NCBI GenBank assembly: GCA_039545275.1
Contig: BCHS01000003.1
Span: 1-64,000 of the forward strand
From: Pseudomicrostroma phylloplanum
Lineage: Eukaryota; Basidiomycota; Exobasidiomycetes; Microstromatales
Direction of reading: 5' to 3'
Length of the DNA stretch: 64,000 bases
This document shows, piece by piece, positions 18,560 to 28,790 of this stretch (position 1 is the first letter of the stretch; each line of letters begins with the position of its first letter). The translations under genes and the position numbers were made by a program. Under the pieces are notes generated by a model that saw only the letters and a list, made by a program, of their open reading frames with translations, had not been told where the DNA came from and did not search any database.

Positions 18560-20597
18560 ATGTGTGCCAGAGCTGCTACCTCTTCTGCCGCCGCTTCCGC
18601 AAGAACTTCGTCAGCGGCCCGAAGTGAATTGCCGGCAGTGGCTGCTCTACCTCCCAAGCGTCATCACATACCTTACTACCACGAGCCTCTCCTCCTCCAT
18701 CCGGTATCTTATAGAGCGTCAAAGTCCCACACTCCGAGCTCAGACCCAGGCGAAGCACTGGGACAGGAGCTCTTATCGTGGTACGCAAATGTGGCAGATA
18801 CGAGAGGCATGCCGTGGCGGCAAAAGTGGATTTCACCTAATGAGGAGCAGTTTGTGGCCACCACAGAAGGACAAGCTAAGCTGCGAGAGCTTCTTGAGCG
18901 GAGGGCATACGAAGTCTGGATCAGCGAGATCAGTGAGTTTACTACAGGGAAGAGTTGATGATGGAGATGGACATTCTCACCAGCTCACGCTTCCTTTCCC
19001 TTCGAACGCAGTGCTCCAGCAGACTCGGGTCGCAACTGTCATCTCCTACTGGCAGTCTTGGACGTCCCGCTGGCCGACAATCCAAGCCCTCGCCGCTGCT
19101 TCCCCGGAGGATGTGCTCTCAGCATGGAAGGGCTTGGGCTACTACTCCCGGGCGACCCGGATTCACCAAGCTGCACAGTCCATCGTGGCCGATCCGGAGC
19201 TGAGGGGGCTCTTACCAGCTACGGCTCATGATCTTGAGAAGAAGGTGGCGGGAGTAGGTCGCTACACAGCTGGCGCCATCAGCTCCATTGTGTTCGGCAG
19301 AGCTGAAGCCATCTTGGACGGAAACGTGGCCCGAGTCCTCTCACGTCAGCTGGCTCTATACGCGAACCCCAAGAGCAAGGCAACAACGGATCTCCTTTGG
19401 GATACTGCACAGCGGCTCGTTGAAGGTGTGGCAGGTTTCAGCAAGATGGCTGAGAAGGGCGAGAGCGAAGTGCCAGGACTCTGGAACCAAGCGCTGATGG
19501 AGCTGGGCAGCACAGTCTGTACGCCGATCCCGAAATGCGGAGAATGCCCCATCAGGTCTAGTTGCAGAGCATACGCCGAGGGAGAACGACTGGCCGTAGA
19601 CAAAGGTCTCCTCGGCGCTGCAGATGTCATCAATCCATTGCTCGTAAGCACGCTTGGCGAGCCTCCTATTTCCGACCTGGAGGATCTCTGCGAGATATGC
19701 GAGCCTTTCTCGGCGCTCGATGAGCAAGAGGAGCAAGATGTCGTAGAGGAGCAGAAGACAACAGAGAATGTCAGCACAGCAGCAAACGGTAAGCGCAAGA
19801 AAGGCGCTCTTGAGATGCAAACGTCAGCAAAGAGATCCACGGCCCAGCAATCTAGCCTCCTGAGTCACTTCAAGAAGAAGGAGAACAAACCGGGTCGCGG
19901 TGACCTCGAGGGCCGAGCTGACAGTATCCACGAAGCCGAACCCAAGAGCTCAAACTCCTCGAGTCTTCCCTCGTCCTCTGAACCTTCTCGAGAGGCTCTA
20001 GATGTGATCCAGTCCCATGTAAAGCGGTTTCCCTTGAAGGTGGCCAAGGCCCAGGTGCGAGAGGAGAAGTGCATCGTGTGTATCGTTGAGTCACGCTCTT
20101 CCTCAAAGGCCATTCGGTATCTGCTAGAGCAACGTCCAGATAAGGGTCTACTGGCTTCTCTATGGGAGTTTCCAACCCTGACGCTAGCGGATTCTAGCCC
20201 AGATGCCGACGCAAAAGAAGAGCCAAGTCCGCGGGATCGGTCAGCCTCACACTCGACGCAAGCGGCTGACTTCGTGCAGAAATTGCTGAAGTCGGCACAA
20301 GCAGAAAAGACACAACACCTGGGCCATCTGGGTACTCTCACCCACGTCTTCTCGCATCTGAAGCTAGAGATGAACGTGCATCATTTCCGTATGAGTGAGA
20401 ACGACGATGAAGAAAGTATAGACGCAGCTATAGCAGGCAAGGCGAAGCGGAGGTGGTGTACGGCCGAAGAGGTCGACGGAGCAAGCATAGGCACGGGTAT
20501 GAAAAGGTGCTGGGAGCTCCTCGCCACCAGTAACACGAGTGTCAAGAAGGGGGGAGCATTTTTACAAGGCAAGAGCAAGAAGGTCAAGCGGCAATGA
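18560..20597 (+). CDS. MUTY: MutY-type adenine DNA glycosylase
   Basis: This base-excision repair enzyme removes adenine mispaired with 8-oxoguanine, in nucleus and/or mitochondria. Exons 18560-18932 and 19012-20597 give 652 residues, longer than bacterial MutY (~350) and similar to or longer than human MUTYH. The join forms VWISEIMLQQTRV. Glu123 and Asp227 (ILDGNVARVL) match the catalytic residues. The helix-hairpin-helix reads VAGVGRYTAGAI. The 4Fe-4S ligands are Cys294, 300, 303 and 309 (C-x5-C-x2-C-x5-C). A C-terminal NUDIX-like domain includes LLASLWEFPTL and HLGTLTHVFSHLKLEM. Between them is a charged, low-complexity insert with a PCNA-box-like QSSLLSHFKKK at Gln404-Phe411. The N-terminal ~40 residues are Ala/Ser/Arg-rich and could be a mitochondrial presequence. 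An in-frame upstream start cannot be excluded. Confidence 0.94.
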
Positions 20598-20720
20598 GGC
20601 CAGGGTATGCGATGTCTTCTCGCCGGCCTCATGACGATGAACCCATTGAGGCTTCGCGAAGTTCAATGCTGATAATGAATTGATTGTTGACATGGAAGTC
20701 ATGATGATGTTGCAGATCGA

Positions 20721-23700
20721 CTATTCAGTGCTACTTTGCTCCTGCTGCGACTCGGCGACAGCCTCTAGCGCGTCGCCGTTCTGTTCTGCCTGCTTCTGAT
20801 CCCCCTCCGCCCGTTTGGCCTCTCGCTCCGCCTCCAACGCCTCCGCCTCCTGAATCACCTGTCCCAGACTTGCCGACGCTGCCCCGGCCTCTGCCACTGC
20901 TAGATGAGGGCTGCCTAAGCTGAAAGGTTGGGGGGAGTCGTCGATACCGCTGCCTTCAGTGCCGACACTGTTGGGCAAGCTCGACGCCCCGCCTGCGGAA
21001 GAGGCTTCTGTGGAGAAGAGCAGCTCCTGCAACTCTCGCAAGCTCTTCAGACCCGCGTCTTTGCTCGACATTGTGTTGAGTTGCGGGAGGCGTCGCTCGG
21101 CGACGGCGGCCGCTTTGGTGCGTGCCAATTCTGCTTCGGCTTCTTCCGCTCGAGCCCTCAGCGTGAGCACTTCCGCCTCCAGCTGCTCAAGACGATTGTG
21201 TAGCTCTCTAGGTTTGTCGCCCTCGCCGTTGTCGCCATCGCCGTTGGACACGGCCAGGGGGTCGGACGGATCGTCTTGTGACGAATCAGCAGAGACCTCA
21301 CGAGTGTGGCCTGGCGGCAAAGCTCCCAAGCTCTTCTTCTTGCTGACTCCCGACTTGGTTTGCTCTGCCATCTGCATCCTTTCCCTTTCTACTCTTTCAA
21401 GGGCGAGCCTGCTCTTCTCTAGAGCTCTTTCTAGATGACGCCGTTCTTCCTCACTGGCGTCAAGCAGCATCTCCATCTCTCGCCATTGTCCTAGGAAGAT
21501 CTCCATCTCCTTGTGCTGCTCCTCGAATCTCTTGACGTCCTGGTCCCACAATGTCAAGCAATGCGTCAGATGCGCATTCTTCTCCTCGTACTCCTTGACC
21601 TTGATGACCTTCGGCGCAATGGAGTCCATCTGGGTCTTGAGCTCAAACAGTTCGGCGGACGCCTCATTCAGCTGGCGAGTCTGTGCTTCGTGATTGGCCT
21701 TGAGGGTCTCAAGCTCAGCTTTCAGCTCGCGAGACTCGCTTGTCCAATTCCTTCTCTCGTCTCTGAATGCCTTGAGCTTGCCTTGCAGCTCGCTCTCCCA
21801 TTGGGCGTGTCGACTCTTGGTCATGTGCGCCTCGTTTCTCTGCCGAGTCATCTGAGCATCAATCGCGGAAAGCTGCGTACGGAGAGATTTGACCATCCGA
21901 ATGAGATTCTGTCGCTGAGCCTCAGAACTGGAAGCTTTGATACGATTCGAGAGAAGCCGACCGATATGGCGAAGGTGTTGATCCTTGAGGTACAGCTCAA
22001 AGTTCAATTCTCCTCTGAGTAGAAGGTTCTCGCGTTGCAGGTACTTGACTACTGTGTAGGCTCCCGAGTGAGTACTAATCTCTGTGAGAGCAGCTCGATC
22101 ACTTCGGCCTTGATGCACTCTTCCGCGTGTCGCTCGGGACGGAGAGACTGTGATACCGCTCAGCGCAGCAGAGGTACCAGCAATAGCATGAGGCCGCGAT
22201 GGGAAGACTGAGCTGCTCATACTGGTGGGAGAGTTGTCGATTGTCAAGCTAGCACTGTTAGTGAGTGAGACTGCCGGCCTACCTGAGACCGAGCGCAGCT
22301 GTGGCCGGAAATCGGAAGAGAAGGAAGCGTGGATTGGCATGGAAGCTGCCGGAGCTGTCGAGGGGGGGCTGGTCGCAGTCGCCATAGTGGGTGCTCGCCC
22401 GCGGAGAGAGGAAGTAGACTGATTTGGCGTCGTGGCAGCAGTAGATGCTTCCCCAACAGTGGGTGAAACAGGTCGAGAGAGGGGACTGGGACCAGTTCGC
22501 CCAAGGATGGGGCTGGAAGGCCCCGCCGAGTGAGCACCGGAGCCGTGATCAGATACGATGGTGGAGGTCAGAGCTTGGACGGTCGCTGAGCGAGGCATGC
22601 GAGACGTAGGGGTTGGCCCAGGCGAAACGCTTGCCGCGCTAGCAAGACTCAGTCTCCTGAACGTCTGCCCCCAGCGAAGATCAGTATAATCGTTCAGAAC
22701 ATCCTCCATAGGCCCTGCAGTGGCGACCACCTTGTCCTTGGCATCCAAAGAGGGCTCGAACATCTTGCTGTAGCGAGGCAAGGAGGCAGCGTTGGAAGAG
22801 CGACGTGAGAGGGCCGCATAGGCTTGGTCTGTCGTTGCAGGCCTGGCCAAATGCTCGTCCTGCTGCCCTTCCCAAGGCACAGTCTGCCAGCTCTCCACTG
22901 ATAAGCCAATGCACTCCGCAGTGATGTCTGCAGCATCGTGCTGCTCCCACCTCTCTTTCTTGGTGATTTCCAACTCAGCGTTTGAGCTGACCAAGGAAGG
23001 ATGCAAAGCGTGCCTCCTCAGGGCGGCCTCGCTTCTCTTCTGCAACTCCGGCTCGTGAATCAGATCCTCCCAGACCGCATCGAGCGGCGAGTGATACTGG
23101 CTTTTCCTCAGGTAGTCGATGGGACCTCGCAAGAAGCGCAGAGTGTTACAGGGGAAGATGCCGTATATGATGGTAAAGAAGCGAACAGCGTCCGGAGCCA
23201 TGGCTGTTTCAGAGTCGACGGATGACTCCAGCCTCTTCCAATCGATGTCTGCGCGAGGCTGCAGGCGCTTGCTGAGTCGCCCGACTTCTTCGTGCTCTTC
23301 GTCGAATTGCATCCTGAGACTCTCCATCTCTTCTCCGCTCCCAATGCGGTGCTCCCAGCCTGGTCCCAGCTTACGCCAGTCCATGATGCGAGCAAAGATA
23401 GCTAGCAGGGCAGGCACCCCGCCGGCCCCTCCTGAAGCGATCCAATCGGGCATGTGTGGTATCAGCATGATGAACGATGTGACACAGAGCGATACCAGCA
23501 TCGTCGAGGTGTCCAGTTGTAAAGACAGGGCAATGTTGCTGAGTAGAGATGTTCTCGTGATATGATACGCGTGGATGCTATTCAACCGGACGAAGATGGT
23601 GAGAAGGAGCAGGATAGGGATACGATGGAGCGGCTCTTCGAATGACGCGGAGAGGTGGTGGAAGAATTCCGTGGGACGGTCTTGACCAAATGTGATGATG

Positions 23701-24683
23701 ATGGCTTCGAGATTACCCTTCCACGTCGTACCCGCTATATCGACTGGCTTGGCATCATCCGAGTCCACCGCCTGAAGCAGGTAGGGCTGAGGTTGCTTTG
23801 TCAGTGGAGCCTTTGGGTAGCCAGAAGAGACATCGGCAGCCGCTGGGGCTAGGCTGGCCGTCGATCCTTGAAGTTGATCGAGCAAATCAAGCTTGTCTCC
23901 CTCGTCGTCCTCTTGCCGCAGAGGTGCAGAAGCCTCTTGGGTATACAGGTCAAATAGCCTCTGAGTGAATTGGCGGTGCATGTCCACAGCCTGGCTGCCA
24001 GACTTCCGGCCAGCAGGTCCGCCGGCGGTACTCGAGCGAGACTTTTCGCTCGAATGGCCTGATCGACCTCGGTGCGCCGAATCCATGGGTAGAGACTCGG
24101 TAGTGGCCCTCGGATAAGGAGCGCCTCCGATCTCCCGGCTCAGGTTGTTGTCTGAAACACTAGGCCACAGGGGCGTGGGGGCTGCTTCATCCTTGTAGGC
24201 CGAGCTGGGAGTAGCAAGGGCGGCCATGATGACCAGCTCGCGAGCCTGCCCGGCCAGGTGATCGCTAACCCGCGGATCCTTGAGAATTGGGCGGAGCAGG
24301 ATGTCGAACCACTCGGTCACGATAGGAACGGATCCTATCAGCGGCGCAAGCTCTGCGATGTACCCTACTAGCGTGGCCTGTTTGGCAGAATCTTCCTGGT
24401 CCATCTCATCCCAGAGTGTCAAGAGATCGCTGTTGAACTTGTGCGAGACTTGCATTTTGAGCTGTTGGGCCTCTGGGCCAGCGCTGTCAGGCGACGTGAC
24501 GTTAGGATCGTTGATCAAAGCCTCGATGGCCTTATCAGCCGATGTCTGGCCCTTGGTAGGGCCCTGTGCCAAGAGGACGGAGCGGATGCGTGCAAGAGCA
24601 TCCTTAAGCCTGGCCTGGGTCGCCTTGGGGACATGAACAGGCTGCACAGGCTGTGGGCCGACCGTGAAGTTGGGTGGAGGCAT
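20721..24683 (-). CDS. TSC1: Hamartin (TSC1) homologue
   Basis: Tsc1 stabilises Tsc2, and the complex acts as GAP for Rheb to restrain TORC1. The single exon encodes 1320 residues, near mammalian hamartin (1164) and longer than fission yeast Tsc1 (about 900). Residues about 80-560 form the helical hamartin domain, with LHRIPILLLLTIFVRLNSIHA and SLCVTSFIMLIPHMPDW followed by ALLAIFARIMDW. A long Ser/Pro-rich linker follows (about 620-870). Residues about 890-1220 are heptad-rich coiled coil, the usual region for Tsc2 binding. The C-terminus is acidic and Gln/Glu-rich. The open frame is uninterrupted and the start has no competing upstream ATG. It converges on MutY with a 123-base gap. Confidence 0.88.
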   Translation of the reverse strand: MPPPNFTVGPQPVQPVHVPKATQARLKDALARIRSVLLAQGPTKGQTSADKAIEALINDPNVTSPDSAGPEAQQLKMQVSHKFNSDLLTLWDEMDQEDSAKQATLVGYIAELAPLIGSVPIVTEWFDILLRPILKDPRVSDHLAGQARELVIMAALATPSSAYKDEAAPTPLWPSVSDNNLSREIGGAPYPRATTESLPMDSAHRGRSGHSSEKSRSSTAGGPAGRKSGSQAVDMHRQFTQRLFDLYTQEASAPLRQEDDEGDKLDLLDQLQGSTASLAPAAADVSSGYPKAPLTKQPQPYLLQAVDSDDAKPVDIAGTTWKGNLEAIIITFGQDRPTEFFHHLSASFEEPLHRIPILLLLTIFVRLNSIHAYHITRTSLLSNIALSLQLDTSTMLVSLCVTSFIMLIPHMPDWIASGGAGGVPALLAIFARIMDWRKLGPGWEHRIGSGEEMESLRMQFDEEHEEVGRLSKRLQPRADIDWKRLESSVDSETAMAPDAVRFFTIIYGIFPCNTLRFLRGPIDYLRKSQYHSPLDAVWEDLIHEPELQKRSEAALRRHALHPSLVSSNAELEITKKERWEQHDAADITAECIGLSVESWQTVPWEGQQDEHLARPATTDQAYAALSRRSSNAASLPRYSKMFEPSLDAKDKVVATAGPMEDVLNDYTDLRWGQTFRRLSLASAASVSPGPTPTSRMPRSATVQALTSTIVSDHGSGAHSAGPSSPILGRTGPSPLSRPVSPTVGEASTAATTPNQSTSSLRGRAPTMATATSPPSTAPAASMPIHASFSSDFRPQLRSVSGRPAVSLTNSASLTIDNSPTSMSSSVFPSRPHAIAGTSAALSGITVSPSRATRGRVHQGRSDRAALTEISTHSGAYTVVKYLQRENLLLRGELNFELYLKDQHLRHIGRLLSNRIKASSSEAQRQNLIRMVKSLRTQLSAIDAQMTRQRNEAHMTKSRHAQWESELQGKLKAFRDERRNWTSESRELKAELETLKANHEAQTRQLNEASAELFELKTQMDSIAPKVIKVKEYEEKNAHLTHCLTLWDQDVKRFEEQHKEMEIFLGQWREMEMLLDASEEERRHLERALEKSRLALERVERERMQMAEQTKSGVSKKKSLGALPPGHTREVSADSSQDDPSDPLAVSNGDGDNGEGDKPRELHNRLEQLEAEVLTLRARAEEAEAELARTKAAAVAERRLPQLNTMSSKDAGLKSLRELQELLFSTEASSAGGASSLPNSVGTEGSGIDDSPQPFSLGSPHLAVAEAGAASASLGQVIQEAEALEAEREAKRAEGDQKQAEQNGDALEAVAESQQEQSSTE

Positions 24684-25195
24684 TTCGATGGGAGTGATGC
24701 CTGCAGGCGAGGTGAGGGGCTCAATTGGGCTTTTGGGCCTACTCAGCCGATGCTTGTGGAAGATGTGGTCTTGCAGCTATCTCAGGAGGAAGCGGACCCG
24801 GGTAGAGGTAAAGGTGAGATGAAGAGTGTCATTCTGTGGGATGCTAGGACGCGGCCATCAATCTCTCTTGGCTGGGATCAGGGCAGCAGATGCCATGGTA
24901 GGAGGAGTAAAGAGTACGACTGTGAGCAGGTGAGAGAGAAGAGGATGCGAATCCAGGAACAAGTAGGCCCCCCGCGCTCCTTGTAGTCTATCTCTCTGCC
25001 CGCTTCCCTGGGCTGAGTGTGGAGAAGAGAGGCGGCGCGCGGGGCAGGAGGCGCATCGGCGTGGGAAAGTCGAGGCAAAGGGGGCCATGTGGTCTTGGTG
25101 GTGATGGTGTTGGTTGCTGCCAGGACAGGAGGAAGAGTACTCACACCAGGCTCACCTCCTATCATACCCTCTCACCTACCCTCGCGCCAATCAAG
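24684..25195. promoter_or_regulatory. Divergent intergenic region, TSC1 / Cys-rich membrane protein
   Basis: 512 bases between two divergent starts. The ATG-proximal right part is CT-rich (25140-25190). Open frames on both strands cross it without conserved motifs. No specific site was recognised. Confidence 0.45.
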
Positions 25196-25892
25196 ATGGC
25201 TCTCACTTACCTGCGCGCGCTTGCTCCTACCACTCCCTTGCTCACCATGCTCCTCGCCGGCTTCTTCCTCGCCCTGACTCTGCCCCTGCAAGTCACGTCG
25301 GCGTCCCCCTACCTCTGCAAATGCACATGCTTCTCCACCAACAGCACCATCCTCCCGCTCCTGTCTTCCATAGATCCTTCCAATCCATGCACCACGTGTA
25401 CGAGGCAGTTTTGCCTTGATCAGAAGCTGTACGGGTGCGAAGGGGCCAGGATAGAGAACCCCAATGCCGATACCGGCACAGGATGGGAGGGCGAGGTGTG
25501 GGCAAGGTGTTTCCGTGAGTACCGAAAAGGCAGGGGATATCGCTGGACGGTGACCGTCTGTACTCAAGGCGTGCTCATCCCTGTCCTTGATGATTCAACA
25601 GAGCGCGAGTCTGGGAAAGATGAAACCATCGTTTCCTTCTACCTCTTCACGATCGTCACTCTACTCCTCGCAGCAGCGCTCAGAAGCCACCTCGTCGTGT
25701 GGTGGGAGGTGAGTAATCAGAAGCTGCTGAGACGAGAGCTGCGGGCCCATCTGGCTCATCGTCTTGCTCATCACATCCGTCCATCAGGAGTACCAGACTG
25801 GTGGAGCCCCTGCTCTGCTCTCGGCAATCAAAGCTTCCATCCCTGGCAGAGATCAGATCAGAGGCGCCAGCAGAGGCTGGGTCAACAGATGA
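25196..25892 (+). CDS. Cys-rich single-pass membrane protein, conserved fungal type, function unknown
   Basis: Exons 25196-25514, 25602-25708 and 25788-25892 give 176 residues. A hydrophobic N-terminus (residues about 10-35, ending before SASPYLCKC) looks like a signal peptide or anchor. A lumenal/extracellular domain follows with eight or more Cys (CKCTCF, then CTTCTRQFCL and YGCEGA), two Asn-x-Ser/Thr sequons, and a final Cys in WARCFQRESGKDE. A second hydrophobic helix (SFYLFTIVTLLLAAALRSHL) and a short cytosolic tail end the protein. The splice at 25514/25602 creates CFQRESGKDETIV, which I recall as conserved in similar fungal hypothetical proteins. I cannot name a function. Confidence 0.75.
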
Positions 25893-26276
25893 GGTCACGC
25901 CAGCCTCGGCCTTCTTTTCCCGTCCTCAAGTGAGCCAACTACGCATGGCCTAGGCTCCTGCTACAGAGTAACCTCATGGATCCCTTCCTTCATCTGCTCT
26001 CATTGGCCTGTATCAAGCGGTCCGCCGACCCGTCTAGGAACAGATTGTTCGCCTCATCCTACATCTACCGCGACGTAACAAGCGGGGGGTCCAGATCTCA
26101 AGATGGCCTTGGATGCCCGTTCAAGACGTCAAGATGCCGACCTCATGCCTCTTCGCGGATAAGCCGGCGAGAGTGCTCAGTCAAGCGCGACAGCTCGTTA
26201 CGAGGTACTCGGTCGGTGGTTGGCGCTTTGGATATCGTGCATTGGCCACCGGAATACGACCTGGCCCAAGCCATCC
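25893..26276. other. Convergent gap, membrane protein / thioesterase
   Basis: 384 bases between two facing stops. Nothing recognisable apart from likely 3' UTRs. Confidence 0.45.
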
Positions 26277-27477
26277 CTACACAGCTGCAATCTCCTCTGC
26301 CTCGCCATCGCCCAGCAAGGTCCAATTCTTGACCGTCTCGAGCCTCTTCTTCCTCTCCTCCTCCCATCCCTCGACACTCCAAAAGTCTTTCTTCATCCAG
26401 TCTTCCCTCTTGCCCTTTTCTTCTGGCAGACGCTTGCCCTCGGCAGCGGCAGTGAATGGTCCATCGGGGACGAAGCGAGAGAGAAGTGCTGCGCTCGCCT
26501 TGCTCGGATCCTTCTGCAATATCCGGGCTCGTAGCTCCTCGGCCTTGTCCCAGTTACCCTGGCTAGCTTCCATCGAGGAAGGTGTGAAGCCGCAGATGGA
26601 CCAGAAGAACCACGGCGGAATGGTCTTCCTGCCCGACTTGACGCACAGCCTGCCGAGAGCGATGCAGTGGACGGTTGGCTTGCCGCCCTCCTTCTTCGAC
26701 TTGCTGATGAATTTGCCAACGGAGTCTAGCAGGCAAGAAGCGGGAGCGTACGATACAGAGGGAGAAGCGGAACGTGTCAGTGAAGAGTCACCAGCACCGC
26801 CGCACGGCTACTGCAATCCTCCTATAGCACGACGTCACTGGTCATGACTCACAGACCCACTTGTCGTCCCAGGTCCAGACTTTGACCTCGACGCGATAGC
26901 TGCTTCCCATGGGAATTTCCTTGAGGAACCTGAAGCTTGTGCCGCCCAATGCAATCCACGCCTTTTCCCGCTTGTTCGTTTCCAATAGACCCCTCGTGAG
27001 GATGGTGTAGGCATAATGCAGCCTTGCAAAGTCGCTGCAAAGGTGAAGAGGGCACGGGGAGGGCAAGGATTTGGTCAGGAAGAGCTGGAAGAGTCATCGT
27101 TGGTCTTCTAGCTGGGGAACTCACAAGTTCTTTGGGTACGAGGAATTGCTGAGGTGCATATTCATGTCGCACTCGTCAACGGAGGCGACGTGATTCGAGG
27201 TCGAGGCAAGGTCGAAGATGGACGAGTTGGGCGGGGGAAGGCATGACAGCACCTGGTAGGGCTTGACGGCAGTCGTCACTCCCTTCTTCAGCCTCGATGG
27301 GAAGAGGTTGGGCAAGAAGTACGACAGTACTTGTGGGACAAGAGGATGAAAGGAAGGAGTGGAGGCGATTGATCGCGAGTGGATGATGTAAAAGACGCGG
27401 GCGGTCCAGGCAAGCGGTAGCGAGTTCCGAATCGAGTATAGCAGCGGCAGCAACGCCAGGTAGTAGTAAGACACCAT
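26277..27477 (-). CDS. THEM6-like hot-dog fold thioesterase (4HBT family) with N-terminal membrane anchor
   Basis: This is a predicted acyl-CoA thioesterase-like protein. Exons on minus are 27477-27125, 27034-26853 and 26725-26277, giving 327 residues. A hydrophobic segment (YYYLALLPLLYSIRNSLPLAW) anchors the N-terminus. The hot-dog signature ASVDECDMNMHLSNSSYPKN carries the D-x-N-x-H pattern of the active-site helix and is continued by FDFARLHYAY after splicing. WIALGGTSFRFLKEIPMGSSY and KPTVHCIALGRLCVKSGRK are the central strands. The C-terminal ~90 residues are charged and helical. Similar fungal proteins and vertebrate THEM6 have no settled substrate. The second and third joins keep phase and rebuild WVYSVGKFISKSKK. 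Confidence 0.85.
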
Positions 27478-28790
27478 GGTGAGCGTCAGGTGTAGGGGTG
27501 TATGGCTGGTACCGATATCGACTCGGTTGGAAATAGATTCAAAAGCAAGGACAAACACTTGCGGGGTCCCGTCACCACGACGTCGCTGTGTCCTCCCCAC
27601 ATTACTTTTGGCACAAACTGTGTCGGTAGTTCCGGGGGCAAAGCTGTCCAACACCCCGCTTCGATTCCAAGAATTGCCCTTCCGTGTTCCCTTCCCGCGG
27701 GAATTGCAAGCCTTGGGCTTTGGCCGCTGTAGGTGCTTCGCCGAGGAATGGGCCGGAAGCCCGATTGCGCGCTCGGCAGTCACTCCTGGGTGTCATTTGT
27801 TGAAGCCTCCCGCAGAGAAGACGGCTCGTCTCCGTACTAAGTCTCATGATCGACGGGAGTGCTGTTGCAGTCGTGATGTCCGACTCGTTCTTCAGCTTGT
27901 GGGTGTGCCTTTGCGGCCAGGCTGACATGCTACTGCTGGCACCATCTCCTTGCTATCGCAGTGTGCGGTCAGTATATTCGAACCTCCTCCTGCTGGGCGC
28001 TTGAAGTAGGCGCCTACCGCGGGACAGGCCATCCATTGGATCGGCCATTTGCCGTACACGCCTTGCCGTTTGCGAGATCTCTCCAGGGATGCTGGTTCTT
28101 GCTTCCGTTCCGGTCCACCCACGGGATCATGGTGCTGAAGCCTCCTGGACCGTGCGCGAGAGGGGAGGCACTGGAGCACTACGAGTCCAGCGTATTTCAT
28201 CCTTCATCGTCTTCATCCCACGTATTTACGTCTCTTCAAACACGTCCTCGTGTTCTTCCTGCAGCTTCTCCGTATCTCGGACCCGTCCTTAGGTCCAAAT
28301 CAACCCCCAGCGCCCGATAAAAACCTCGACAACCGTACGGGTCCTCACTCGTGCAAGCCTCCATTTCGAGCCGGCTGCCCCGTCGTGCCTTGGCCACCGC
28401 GACGAGCCTTTCCGGCCCAGATCTTATCTGATATAGGGGCGAAACGGCACCCCAGCACTTCCTCTGAGGCTCGAGGGAAGGCCTGCCCCGTTAGGAACCC
28501 CCTCGGAGCGACCTTCGCGGACCACGTCGCGTAGGACGGCTCGAAGTTCTGGAAGAAGTCGGGAGACACTTTGTTGTCCCTCACAGCGACCTGTCCATAA
28601 GTGTACTTCCAGGAACTTCATCTTTAAACCTTTGACCATACCTCTCAAAAGGCAACTATACAAGTCAGCACGCACTCAACAGTCCCGTCTTCCACTGGCA
28701 CCAGTGAAGGCTATACATCGGTTACCAGCTTGCACACATCCACTGCATCTGTAGCAACGACCTCTTTCGACACCTCTACTTATCACTGCA
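27478..28790. promoter_or_regulatory. Long divergent intergenic region, thioesterase / F-box gene
   Basis: 1.3 kb between two divergent starts, the longest gap outside the repeat island. Open frames of up to about 120 codons on both strands lack motifs, good splice sites or similarity I recognise. The part next to the F-box ATG (28690-28790) looks like an ordinary leader. An unannotated non-coding RNA or a small gene cannot be excluded. Confidence 0.45.
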
